Source: Halieaceae bacterium
GTDB lineage: Bacteria; Pseudomonadota; Gammaproteobacteria; Pseudomonadales; Halieaceae
Reading direction: 5' to 3'
Length of the DNA: 12,826 nt
NCBI GenBank assembly: GCA_003523185.1
Contig: DPGN01000023.1
Coordinates: 4,067 to 16,892 of the forward strand
Positions 1-7,546 of the stretch are shown in pieces (position 1 is the first letter of the stretch; each line of letters opens with the position of its first letter). Made by a program: the position numbers and the translations under genes. The notes under the pieces were generated by a model, which saw only the letters and a list, made by a program, of their open reading frames with translations, did no database searches and was not told the DNA's origin.

Positions 1-299
1 TGATCTCCACCAAGAACTTGTCGGGACCCATCGCGATTGCCCAAGTAGCGGCTAGCACGGCGGAGAGTGGCTTTACGACATGGCTGTCATTCCTTGCGTT
101 ACTCTCGATTTCACTAGGAGCGATCAACTTATTGCCCATTCCCGTGCTTGATGGTGGGCATATTGTCTTTCATTCGTTGGAAGGCTTAATGGGGCGTCCA
201 GTGCCCGAACAGATTCAAATGATGAGTTATCAGGTGGGATTGCTGGCAGTTTTCACGCTTATGGTGTTTGCCATCTACAACGATGTGGCTCGACTGTGA
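1..299 (+). CDS. rseP: RseP site-2 intramembrane zinc metalloprotease, C-terminal fragment
   Basis: This is the last 98 codons of the protein; the gene begins before the window and the first complete codon is at base 3. RseP is an inner-membrane zinc protease that cuts the anti-sigma factor RseA within the membrane, releasing sigma-E in response to envelope stress, and also clears remnant signal peptides. The fragment shows the family's C-terminal NLSGPIAIA motif, a hydrophobic helix, and NLLPIPVLDGGH, whose LDG (bases 147-155) supplies the third zinc ligand, the Asp equivalent to E. coli D402. A final transmembrane helix and the ending YNDVARL match the family (E. coli ends FNDFSRL). The HExxH motif and PDZ domains lie outside the window. 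It sits 80 nt upstream of bamA, the usual arrangement. TGA stop at 297-299. Confidence 0.96.
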   Translation, partial: ISTKNLSGPIAIAQVAASTAESGFTTWLSFLALLSISLGAINLLPIPVLDGGHIVFHSLEGLMGRPVPEQIQMMSYQVGLLAVFTLMVFAIYNDVARL

Positions 300-379
300 G
301 ATACTCCGGCGCTTTCGCCATAGACACGAAATCAAAGACGACTGAAATCAGCGAGTTATCTGGAAAGTAAGCGAATAAA

Positions 380-3013
380 ATGGTGCGTAAATTCAATAAC
401 AATTGGTTCACAAGGCTTGTTGCGGTCTTAAGCTTTGGTGCGATGTCAGTCATTGCGGTTCCGACTGCGACGGCGCAGATCGAGCCGTTTGTTGTGGCCG
501 ATATTCGAGTTGAAGGTTTGCAGCGAATTGCGCCTGGCAGCGTGTTTGCCGCGTTACCTGTCAGTGTTGGCGATGTGGTGGATGGTGCCTCTGTAAGATC
601 CATCTCTCGAAACCTGTTCTACACGGGCAACTTTGACGATATTTCGGTAGGTCGTGATGGCAATGTGCTGGTGCTTACTGTCGCTGAGCGACCCAGCATT
701 AGCGAAATTACCATCGACGGTAACAAGGCCATCGAAACCGAGGCACTACTTGACGGCCTAAAGGGTGCAGGGCTTGCAGTCGGCCAAGTTTTCCAGCGAT
801 CAACATTGGACGGGATGCAACTGGAGTTGCTTCGCCAATACGTAATCCAGGGGCGTTACGACGCCAACATTGATACCGAAGTTATCCCAGAGCCTAGAAA
901 TCGTGTATCGATCAGTATCGATATCGATGAGGGAACCGTTTCTAAGATCAAGCACATCAATATCGTCGGTAACGATATTTTCGATGATGAGACCTTGTTG
1001 GATATCTTCGAGCTGCAGGTCGGCGGCATGTTTAGCTTCTTCTCCAGCGCTGACAAGTACAGCAAGGAGAAACTTGAATCAGACCTTGAAACACTCACCA
1101 GTTATTACCAGGACCGCGGCTACCTGCAGTTTGAAATTGAATCGACGCAGGTTGCGGTTTCACCAGCGAAGGACGCGGTCTACATCACAGCCAATGTGGT
1201 GGAGGGAGATCGATTCACCGTTACGGGTGTCGATTTTTCAGGTGATCTTGTACTACCTGAGGCCGATCTCTCACGTTTCCTGCTCGTGGCGCCAGGCCAA
1301 GTATTTTCGCAGCAATTAGTCACGAGTACAGAAGAGTATCTAACACGTCGTTTGGGCAACGAAGGCTACAACTTTGCAAAAGTAACGGGTATGCCGGAAG
1401 TGGGTGACGGTGATGCCGAGGTCTCCATCAAGTTTTTTATCGACCCGGGCCGACGTACTTACGTTCGACGGATCAATTTCGAGGGTAATGATCGCACTGC
1501 TGACAATGTGCTTCGGCGTGAAATGCGTCAAATGGAAGCCGCGCCCGCATCCTCGGCAGCGATCGAACAGTCCAGAGTCCGACTTCAGCGCCTTGGCTTT
1601 TTCAGTTCAGCGGAGGTGGAGACGGTTGAGATTCCGGGTTACGACGACCTGATTGATCTTGATTTCACTGTTGAGGAGCAAAGCTTTGGCTCAATTGGCG
1701 GTAGCTTGGGTTACTCACAATTCGCGGGGCTAATTGTTGGGCTGAACCTGCAGCAAAACAACTTTTTAGGCTCGGGTCGCCAGGTTGGTGTCAACTTGAA
1801 CACATCGAAGTGGCAGAGCATTGCGAGTCTGAATTACAACAATCCTTATTTTACAGAGGACGGTGTTAGCAGAGGCTTTAGTGTTTTCTACCGCAAGTCT
1901 GATTTATCCGAAATCAATGTGGCGAGCTACACTACGAACACTGTTGGGGCCACCATGAGCTTCGGGTATCCGGTTAGCGAGATTGAGCGACTTGGCTTTA
2001 ATCTGGGCATTACAGATACGGACATCACTTCAGGACGCTATGCTGTTCAGGAAATTCGGACCAGCCCCCGCTTAATCGACGGGGTGGATCAATATTTTAT
2101 TCCTACACGATTGCCTGATGGGACCTTCTCGGGGCCTGAGGTTCTATTGCCCGTGTCAGATCTACCCCCTTCAGCCTTTACTGAGATAGCTTCAGACGGG
2201 TTTTTGGATAAAAACGGCGACTCCTTCACTAACCTCTCGGTGACCGGTTCGTGGTTGCGTTCCACGCTAAACAGAGGCCAGCTTGCCACCCGAGGAACGT
2301 CTCAGTCGTTGTCGGCCCAGATTTCTGTCCCCGGCTCAGATCTCGAGTTTTTTAAGCTCAATTACCGAGGCGAAATGTACATCCCCCTCTATCGCGAGTT
2401 TACCTTCCATTTGAGAGGTGAGCTGGGATACGGCGATGGTTTTGGTGACACCACAGAGCTCCCGTTTTATGAGCATTTCTTCTCGGGCGGCTTTGGAAGT
2501 GTACGTGGTTTTGAGACCAATACTCTTGGACCCAGGAGCACGCCCCCAGTGCTCTATCAGACAGGAGTGGCGACGACAGGTGTAGACGAGAATGGACTCC
2601 CAACTGAGGTGGGCGGTCCGGATGGCAGAGGCTTTGGATACATAATCGATCCCGAGACGGGAAAAATAGCCACACAGCAAGTATTCCTGGGGCGGCGAGC
2701 CGATCCATTTGGTGGCAATGTCTTGATCGAGGGTTCTGCCGAAATTCTATTTCCTATGCCTTTTGTGAAAGATCGCAGATCAATCCGCTCAGCCTTCTTC
2801 CTGGATGCGGGTAACGTTTTCAACACCAATTGTCGCGCTAACCAAATTAACTGTTTCGGTATTGATGCTGGAGAATTGAGATATTCTGTTGGTATTGGCG
2901 TCACTTGGCTTAGCGGCTTTGGCCCCTTGACGTTTGCGCTTGCCAGACCGCTAAATGCCAGCGAGACTGATCGAAGAGAAGTTTTCCAATTCACGCTGGG
3001 GCGTGGATTCTAA
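380..3013 (+). CDS. bamA: BamA, outer-membrane protein assembly factor
   Basis: BamA is the essential Omp85-family core of the BAM complex, which folds and inserts beta-barrel proteins into the outer membrane. At 877 aa it is longer than E. coli BamA (810 aa). Residues 1-33 look like a Sec signal peptide cleaved after ATAQ. Five POTRA domains span about 36-436. POTRA5 contains VLRREMRQME, and its E381 aligns with E. coli E373, the BamD contact. The barrel covers about 437-877, with the conserved VRGF of loop 6 at 708-711. The beta-signal at the C-terminus ends in Phe (VFQFTLGRGF). Two loop regions, about 548-615 and 712-772, are longer than in E. coli and explain the extra length. A cysteine pair (C818, C825) lies in a late extracellular loop. 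A weak GGAAAG lies ahead of the start. The gene ends in tandem in-frame TAA TAA codons. I see no clear sigma-E promoter in the 80 nt upstream. Confidence 0.97.
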   Translation: MVRKFNNNWFTRLVAVLSFGAMSVIAVPTATAQIEPFVVADIRVEGLQRIAPGSVFAALPVSVGDVVDGASVRSISRNLFYTGNFDDISVGRDGNVLVLTVAERPSISEITIDGNKAIETEALLDGLKGAGLAVGQVFQRSTLDGMQLELLRQYVIQGRYDANIDTEVIPEPRNRVSISIDIDEGTVSKIKHINIVGNDIFDDETLLDIFELQVGGMFSFFSSADKYSKEKLESDLETLTSYYQDRGYLQFEIESTQVAVSPAKDAVYITANVVEGDRFTVTGVDFSGDLVLPEADLSRFLLVAPGQVFSQQLVTSTEEYLTRRLGNEGYNFAKVTGMPEVGDGDAEVSIKFFIDPGRRTYVRRINFEGNDRTADNVLRREMRQMEAAPASSAAIEQSRVRLQRLGFFSSAEVETVEIPGYDDLIDLDFTVEEQSFGSIGGSLGYSQFAGLIVGLNLQQNNFLGSGRQVGVNLNTSKWQSIASLNYNNPYFTEDGVSRGFSVFYRKSDLSEINVASYTTNTVGATMSFGYPVSEIERLGFNLGITDTDITSGRYAVQEIRTSPRLIDGVDQYFIPTRLPDGTFSGPEVLLPVSDLPPSAFTEIASDGFLDKNGDSFTNLSVTGSWLRSTLNRGQLATRGTSQSLSAQISVPGSDLEFFKLNYRGEMYIPLYREFTFHLRGELGYGDGFGDTTELPFYEHFFSGGFGSVRGFETNTLGPRSTPPVLYQTGVATTGVDENGLPTEVGGPDGRGFGYIIDPETGKIATQQVFLGRRADPFGGNVLIEGSAEILFPMPFVKDRRSIRSAFFLDAGNVFNTNCRANQINCFGIDAGELRYSVGIGVTWLSGFGPLTFALARPLNASETDRREVFQFTLGRGF

Positions 3014-3022
3014 TAACTAACC

Positions 3023-3028
3023 AGGAGG
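3023..3028 (+). promoter_or_regulatory. Strong Shine-Dalgarno site of skp
   Basis: A perfect AGGAGG lies 9 nt before the skp ATG at 3038, in the 24-nt gap after bamA. It is the strongest ribosome binding site I see in the cluster; the genes downstream have weak or embedded sites. This suggests, by inference, that Skp is translated at a higher rate than its operon neighbours, in keeping with its role as an abundant periplasmic chaperone. It also fixes the skp start. Confidence 0.85.
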
Positions 3029-3037
3029 TTAACCCAC

Positions 3038-3550
3038 ATGTTGTTCCGCATGATCGCCGTTATGGCACTGTTGATTGCATCGACCGTCGCGCACGCGCAA
3101 GGCCGCACTGCCGTCGTGGATTTAGAGCAAGCAATTCTTCAGACGGACCTAGCTCAGCAGCGAATTCGTGATTTTGAGGCGAGCGAGGCCTTTGCTGAGG
3201 ATCGCGCTGAATTCGACAACCTCAAGGCTGAATTTGACAAGCTGGTACAGAACTTCCAACGGGATCAGGCAGCGATGAGTGAGGATGAGCAAGTAGCTGC
3301 ACGTCAGAAATTGGCGAGCAAGAATGCTGACCTCGAGTACGTTGTTAAAAAGCTTCAGTCGCTTCAGCAGCAGAACCTCCAGAGCGTGCTGCAGGAGCTG
3401 GCGCCAGCAGCTCAGCAGGTCCTGAGAGAGGTAATCCAGACAGATAACATTGCGCTGTTGCTTCCTGGGCAGTCAGTGATTCATTTTGACCCTTCCTACA
3501 ACATTACTGCGAAGGTCACTGACAAGCTGAACCAGTTACCACAAGAGTAA
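3038..3550 (+). CDS. skp: Skp/OmpH periplasmic chaperone
   Basis: Skp is a trimeric jellyfish-shaped periplasmic chaperone that holds unfolded outer-membrane proteins after Sec export and delivers them towards BAM. The 170-aa product is close to the family length (E. coli 161 aa). Residues 1-20 form a signal peptide with cleavage expected after AHA. The mature start GRTAVVDLEQAI is the typical first beta strand. Residues about 40-130 are rich in Ala, Gln, Glu, Lys and Leu with heptad-like spacing, as expected for the coiled-coil tentacles. The C-terminal part (FDPSYNITAKVTDKLNQ) is the closing strand and helix of the OmpH fold. Directly downstream of bamA and 1 nt upstream of lpxD, as in many Gammaproteobacteria. 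Family assignment rests on architecture, context and the end motifs; overall sequence similarity in this family is low. Confidence 0.93.
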   Translation: MLFRMIAVMALLIASTVAHAQGRTAVVDLEQAILQTDLAQQRIRDFEASEAFAEDRAEFDNLKAEFDKLVQNFQRDQAAMSEDEQVAARQKLASKNADLEYVVKKLQSLQQQNLQSVLQELAPAAQQVLREVIQTDNIALLLPGQSVIHFDPSYNITAKVTDKLNQLPQE

Positions 3551-3551
3551 T

Positions 3552-4583
3552 ATGCCGACGCTAGGCGACATCGCCCAGGCACTGGATTTACCGTTTCGTG
3601 GTAATCCGGAAGCCTTGTTGTCCCGCCTAGCCTCTCTTGATTCTGCCGGAGAGGGAGACCTCTCCTTTGTGGCACAAAAAAAGTTTTCAAAGCAGCTCGC
3701 TTCGTCTTCGGTAACTGCCGTTATTTGCCCTCAGGATTGGGTGGGTGACTACACGGGTGCCGTGCTCTTTAGCGCCCAACCTTATATTGATTTCGCGAGA
3801 GCAACGCGGTTATTCGATAACCGACCACAGCCGTCAAGGCGTGTGCATGAGACAGCCGTTATCGCGACGACGGTGCAACTGGGCACAAATGTAACCATTG
3901 ATGCGGGTGCCGTGCTTGAGGATGGTGTGGTCCTAGGTGACAACGCCTGGATTGGACCCAATGTCTGGGTGGGCTCTGACGTAAAAATTGGTGATGCCAC
4001 CGAAATACGAGCTGGGGTCCGTTTGTATCACGGCGTCACACTTGGTCACGGATGTCTGATTCACGCCAATACGGTGATTGGGTCAGATGGTTTTGGGTTC
4101 GCACCAACAAGCGTTGGCTGGGAGAAGATTCTCCAGCTGGGTGCCGTCACCATTGGCGATCGAGTGGAAATTGGTGCGGGTTGTGCGATTGATCGTGGCG
4201 CGCTAGACAGCACAGTGATTGAAGACGATGTCATCGTCGATAATCTGGTTCACATCGCGCACGGTGTCACCATTGGTGCGCGATCCGCCATTGCGGGGCA
4301 GGTCGGGTTTGCCGGGGGTGCGAAGCTTGGTGAGCGATGCACAGTCGGCGGTCAGGCGGGTTTTGCCGGGCATCTTGAGATTGCTAACGATGTTCATATA
4401 GGTGGGCAGGGAAGAGTCTCTCGGAGCGTCACAGAGCCTGGTCACTACGCCTCTGGTACTGGCCTGATGCCGACCCGAGACTGGGCTCGGAATGCGGCTC
4501 GCTACGAGAAACTGAACGAGATGGCTAAACGCATTGAAGCGTTGGAGAGAGCCTTGGCTGAAAAGGCTAAATGTAATTCATAG
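3552..4583 (+). CDS. lpxD: LpxD, UDP-3-O-(3-hydroxyacyl)glucosamine N-acyltransferase
   Basis: LpxD catalyses the third step of lipid A synthesis in the cytoplasm: transfer of a 3-hydroxyacyl chain from acyl carrier protein to the 2-amino group of UDP-3-O-acylglucosamine. The 343-aa length matches the family (E. coli 341 aa). An N-terminal uridine-binding domain covers about 1-100, with GDLSFVAQKKF near residue 35. Left-handed parallel beta-helix hexapeptide repeats ([IV]G-type) run from about 105 to 290. The catalytic His is expected to be H237 in LVHIAHGVTIG, equivalent to E. coli H239. A C-terminal helix (about 310-340) carries the ACP-interacting region and looks coiled-coil-like (MAKRIEALERALAEK). 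The start lies 1 nt after the skp stop, with AAGAG upstream inside the end of skp, so translational coupling is likely. The TAG stop itself contributes to the next gene's ribosome binding site. Confidence 0.97.
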   Translation: MPTLGDIAQALDLPFRGNPEALLSRLASLDSAGEGDLSFVAQKKFSKQLASSSVTAVICPQDWVGDYTGAVLFSAQPYIDFARATRLFDNRPQPSRRVHETAVIATTVQLGTNVTIDAGAVLEDGVVLGDNAWIGPNVWVGSDVKIGDATEIRAGVRLYHGVTLGHGCLIHANTVIGSDGFGFAPTSVGWEKILQLGAVTIGDRVEIGAGCAIDRGALDSTVIEDDVIVDNLVHIAHGVTIGARSAIAGQVGFAGGAKLGERCTVGGQAGFAGHLEIANDVHIGGQGRVSRSVTEPGHYASGTGLMPTRDWARNAARYEKLNEMAKRIEALERALAEKAKCNS

Positions 4584-4595
4584 GACACCAACATC

Positions 4596-5027
4596 ATGAT
4601 GGATATTGAAGATATTCGCCGTCATTTGCCTCATCGCTACCCGTTTCTCTTTGTAGATCGAGTCGTGTCGATTGATCCTGGCGTCTCGATTGAGGCCTAT
4701 AAAAATCTCAGTATTAACGAACCGTACTTTGATGGGCACTTCCCCGGTAATCCTGTATTTCCCGGTGTTTTACTCGTTGAGGCGATGGCACAAGCGGCGG
4801 GTATTCTGGGTTTCGCGACCATGGGAAAAACGCCAGAAGATGGGTCTATCTACTATCTGGTAGGGACCGACAAACTTAGGTTCAAGCGACCTTGTGTTCC
4901 CGGTGACCGAGTCACCCTTGAGGCCTCGATCGTTAGCGAGAAAAGAGGCATATGGAAGTTTGATGTTCGCGCGTCGGTCGAGGGAGCGACGGCAGCAACA
5001 GCCACTATCTTGTGCGCGGACCGCTAA
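4596..5027 (+). CDS. fabZ: FabZ, 3-hydroxyacyl-[acyl-carrier-protein] dehydratase
   Basis: FabZ dehydrates 3-hydroxyacyl-ACP to trans-2-enoyl-ACP in type II fatty acid elongation. It competes with LpxA and LpxD for the same hydroxyacyl-ACP pool, the usual explanation for its place among lpx genes. The 143-aa hot-dog-fold protein has LPHRYPFLFVDRV at 11-23 and the active-site block GHFPGNPVFPGVLLVEAMAQ. The catalytic residues are H48 and E62 (E. coli H54 and E68). The ending ATATILCADR fits the last strand. Two adjacent ATG codons (4596 and 4599) could serve as start; AGGA at 4582-4585, overlapping the lpxD stop, suits either. It is followed by lpxA after only 3 nt. Confidence 0.97.
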   Translation: MMDIEDIRRHLPHRYPFLFVDRVVSIDPGVSIEAYKNLSINEPYFDGHFPGNPVFPGVLLVEAMAQAAGILGFATMGKTPEDGSIYYLVGTDKLRFKRPCVPGDRVTLEASIVSEKRGIWKFDVRASVEGATAATATILCADR

Positions 5028-5030
5028 AAG

Positions 5031-5801
5031 ATGATTCATCCCACCGCCATTATTGATCCCAAGGCTAATCTGCACCCTTCCGTGGCAGTGGGTCCCTACA
5101 GCGTCATCGGTCCAGGCGTCATTATCGGCGAGGGGACGATTATCGAGCCCCATGTAGTGATCAAGGGGCCTACCCAGATAGGAGCGAGGAACCACATCTT
5201 TCAATTTAGCTCGATTGGTGAGGCTACACCTGACTTAAAGTATAAGGGCGAGCCTACGACAGTCACGATAGGTAACGACAACGTCATACGCGAGAACGTC
5301 ACGATTCACCGAGGTACCGTGCAGGACCGAGGCGATACCTTCGTGGGAAACAGCAACCTCATTATGTGCTACGTGCATATCGGCCACGATAGTGTTGTTA
5401 AGGACCATACGATTCTTGTGAATAATACGGCGTTGGCGGGTCATGTCGTGGTTGACGACTGGGCAATCTTGTCGGGATATACCCTGGTTCACCAGTTCTG
5501 CAAAATTGGCGCACACAGTTTTAGTGGTATGGGTACGGCAATTGGTAAAGACGTGCCTGCTTATGTCACCGTGTCGGGGAGTCCAGCTGAAGCGAGAACC
5601 ATCAATACCGAAGGTCTACGCCGTCGTGGGTTCAGTGATGCCTCGCTCTCTGACTTACGCCGAGCATTTAAGCTCATTTACCGTCAGGGCCTGACACTCG
5701 AGATCGCGATGGAGCGATTGGAAGAAATGGCGACCGACACGCCCGAAATAACACCATTGCTTGAATCCTTAAGGTTGTCCGAGCGCGGTATCGTCCGCTA
5801 A
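5031..5801 (+). CDS. lpxA: LpxA, UDP-N-acetylglucosamine 3-O-acyltransferase
   Basis: LpxA performs the first step of lipid A synthesis, transferring a 3-hydroxyacyl chain from ACP to the 3-OH of UDP-GlcNAc. The 256-aa protein consists of beta-helix hexapeptide repeats (about 1-185) and a C-terminal helical domain (about 190-256). The catalytic His is H119 in YVHIGHDSVV (E. coli H125). The conserved GEPTTVTIG and TIHRGTVQD segments are present. The hydrocarbon-ruler position, occupied by G173 in E. coli and M169 in P. aeruginosa, is M167 here (HSFSGMGTAIGKDVP), which predicts a preference for 3-hydroxydecanoyl (C10) chains. That is inference from my recalled alignment. The TAA stop shares one base with the lpxB start (TAATG). 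No strong Shine-Dalgarno site precedes this gene, so coupling to fabZ is likely. Confidence 0.97.
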   Translation: MIHPTAIIDPKANLHPSVAVGPYSVIGPGVIIGEGTIIEPHVVIKGPTQIGARNHIFQFSSIGEATPDLKYKGEPTTVTIGNDNVIRENVTIHRGTVQDRGDTFVGNSNLIMCYVHIGHDSVVKDHTILVNNTALAGHVVVDDWAILSGYTLVHQFCKIGAHSFSGMGTAIGKDVPAYVTVSGSPAEARTINTEGLRRRGFSDASLSDLRRAFKLIYRQGLTLEIAMERLEEMATDTPEITPLLESLRLSERGIVR

Positions 5802-6943
5802 TGGGTCGATCGCAACACATCGGTGTCCTGGCCGGTGAAAAGAGCGGCGATATTCTGGGTGGCGCGATAATGCAGGAGCTAACGCGCCGCCATGGTGATG
5901 TATCGTTTTCCGGTATTGGTGGCGAGCAGATGGCCCTTCATGGGCTTACAAGTCTGCATGACATGGAGCGGTTATCGGTTTTCGGTTTGGTAGAGCCGCT
6001 CAAGCGGTTGCCAGAGCTACTGTCCATTCGACGTTCAGTGGGGCAGCACATGATCAAGCATCCGCCTCAGCTCTTTTTGGGTATAGACAGTCCCGACTTC
6101 AACTTGGCGCTCGAGCAGAAACTTCGCCACAAAGGCATTAAAACAGCTCACCTAGTCAGCCCCTCGGTCTGGGCGTGGCGCCCAGGAAGAATTCACAAGA
6201 TCAAGAAAGCGGTCGATTTGATGCTATGCCTGCTGCCGTTTGAGCGAGATTTTTACGAACAGCACGGTGTTAGGGCTGCTTTGGTGGGGCACCCATTGAT
6301 AGAGGAGTTATCAGCTCTCCCTGACCAGGAAACCGCACGGAAATACCTAGGCTTATCCCAAAAAGGGCAAGTGTTGGTATGCATGCCCGGCAGTCGCGCT
6401 AGCGAGATCGAACATTTAGGACCCATATTTGCGCAAGTAGTTATGAAATTATTGGCGTCCGATAGCGAGCTTGAAGTCGTTGTGCCTGCGGCATCTCTCG
6501 AACGCCTAGAGCAAATACAACACTTTATGCCTATTGAAGATGATCGTTTCTCCGTCATTGAGGGGCAGAGTCGACTTGCGATGGTGGCGTCTGACTCGAT
6601 CCTCTGCGCGTCGGGTACCACGACCCTGGAAGCGATGCTCATCGGCAGGCCCATTACGATCGCCTACCGTATGGCCTGGTTATCCTGGCAAATTCTGAGC
6701 AGGATGGTGACATCACCGTTTGTAGGCCTACCCAATATCATTGCAGGCGAATCTGTTGTTCCCGAGTTCCTGCAAGGCGAGGCAACAGTCGATAACTTAT
6801 ACCAATCAGTGCTTGAGTCCTTTGGCACTGCCGGTGATATGCAGCGACTGCGTTTTGCTGAGTTGGGTACGCGTATCGGTAGCGATTTTGCGGCGCGGTC
6901 CGTGGATGCGATTGAGGAGCTCTTGGCGGATCATGCCGACTGA
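5801..6943 (+). CDS. lpxB: LpxB, lipid-A-disaccharide synthase
   Basis: LpxB is a membrane-associated inverting glycosyltransferase (family GT19) that condenses UDP-2,3-diacylglucosamine with lipid X to give the tetraacylated disaccharide of lipid A. At 380 aa it matches E. coli (382 aa). The N-terminal AGEKSGDILG loop (11-20) differs from the E. coli AGEASGD only at one residue (Lys for Ala). D96 in GIDSPDFN and R199 in MPGSR align with E. coli D98 and R201, both required for activity. SPSVWAWRPGRI (120-131), LVGHPL (161-166) and ASGTTTLEAMLIGRP (270-284) are further family motifs, and the swapped C-terminal region VGLPNIIAGE is intact. It begins on the last base of the lpxA stop (TAATG), so translation is almost certainly coupled. 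Its last 11 bases overlap rnhB. Confidence 0.97.
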   Translation: MGRSQHIGVLAGEKSGDILGGAIMQELTRRHGDVSFSGIGGEQMALHGLTSLHDMERLSVFGLVEPLKRLPELLSIRRSVGQHMIKHPPQLFLGIDSPDFNLALEQKLRHKGIKTAHLVSPSVWAWRPGRIHKIKKAVDLMLCLLPFERDFYEQHGVRAALVGHPLIEELSALPDQETARKYLGLSQKGQVLVCMPGSRASEIEHLGPIFAQVVMKLLASDSELEVVVPAASLERLEQIQHFMPIEDDRFSVIEGQSRLAMVASDSILCASGTTTLEAMLIGRPITIAYRMAWLSWQILSRMVTSPFVGLPNIIAGESVVPEFLQGEATVDNLYQSVLESFGTAGDMQRLRFAELGTRIGSDFAARSVDAIEELLADHAD

Positions 6944-7529
6944 AATCCTGAGTGCGATAGGAGTAACGGCACCGGTCCGGACAGCTGGTTGTGACGAGGT
7001 AGGACGCGGTCCGCTTGCCGGCGATGTTGTGGCAGCTGCAGTCATTTTGGGGTCATCAATTCCCGAGGGCTTGAATGACTCTAAAAAATTAACTGAGCGT
7101 AAGCGAGAACGCTTGTTCGATGAAATTAAGTCGTCGGCATTGGCCTGGTCGATCGGGCGTGCCAGCGTTGAGGAGATAGACCGTTTGAATATCCTCAACG
7201 CCTCTCTCTTGGCAATGAAGCGGGCTGTCGAGTCACTATCACCGCTGCCCGATCACGTGCTCGTTGATGGCAATAAATTGCCTGCATGGCAATTTTCCGC
7301 GGAGGCAATTGTGGGCGGTGACGGCAGCATTCCGTGTATCAGTGCTGCCTCCGTTCTAGCCAAAGTGACACGAGATAGGGGAATGGTCCAGCTTGATGAG
7401 GAATATCCGGGCTACGGGCTTGCGAAGCATAAAGGCTATCCCACAGCTCAACATCTCTCCGCACTAGCGCGCCTCGGCGTCACCCCCATACATCGACGAA
7501 GTTTTGGCCCTGTTGCCCGTTTGATTTAG
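6933..7529 (+). CDS. rnhB: RNase HII
   Basis: RNase HII cleaves the RNA strand of RNA/DNA hybrids and starts removal of single ribonucleotides from DNA. From the ATG at 6933 the product is 198 aa, the same length as E. coli RnhB. The frame is open further upstream inside lpxB (to 6741), but that extra segment has no family resemblance, and MPTEILSAIG leads directly into the first catalytic block. The DEDD metal-binding residues appear as D21 and E22 (GCDEVGRGPLAG), D112 (LVDG) and D130 (GGDG). The KHKGYPTAQH segment and the final HRRSFGPV are typical of the family. The gene overlaps the end of lpxB by 11 nt; GAGGAG (6914-6919) or GGCGGA (6925-6930) may serve as the ribosome binding site, with coupling to lpxB likely. 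dnaE follows after a short gap. Confidence 0.96.
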   Translation: MPTEILSAIGVTAPVRTAGCDEVGRGPLAGDVVAAAVILGSSIPEGLNDSKKLTERKRERLFDEIKSSALAWSIGRASVEEIDRLNILNASLLAMKRAVESLSPLPDHVLVDGNKLPAWQFSAEAIVGGDGSIPCISAASVLAKVTRDRGMVQLDEEYPGYGLAKHKGYPTAQHLSALARLGVTPIHRRSFGPVARLI

Positions 7530-7546
7530 CGTTGAGAAGAGGTTTA

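Noticed and set aside
300..379. Possible sigma-E promoter between rseP and bamA
   Set aside because: Sigma-E often drives this cluster, but I find no convincing GGAACTT-like -35 at proper spacing from a TCAAA-like -10 in these 80 nt.
870..1319. A 149-codon plus-strand frame inside bamA
   Set aside because: It lies wholly within bamA in another frame, has a Ser/Arg-rich composition typical of a shadow frame, and resembles no family.
2557..2994. A 145-codon minus-strand frame opposite the end of bamA
   Set aside because: It is antisense to the conserved BamA barrel, whose coding frame is intact and explains the sequence; no ribosome binding site or recognisable domain.
6741..6932. Upstream extension of rnhB inside lpxB
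   Set aside because: The frame is open, but the extension has no family resemblance, overlaps the conserved end of LpxB, and the ATG at 6933 gives the usual RNase HII length.
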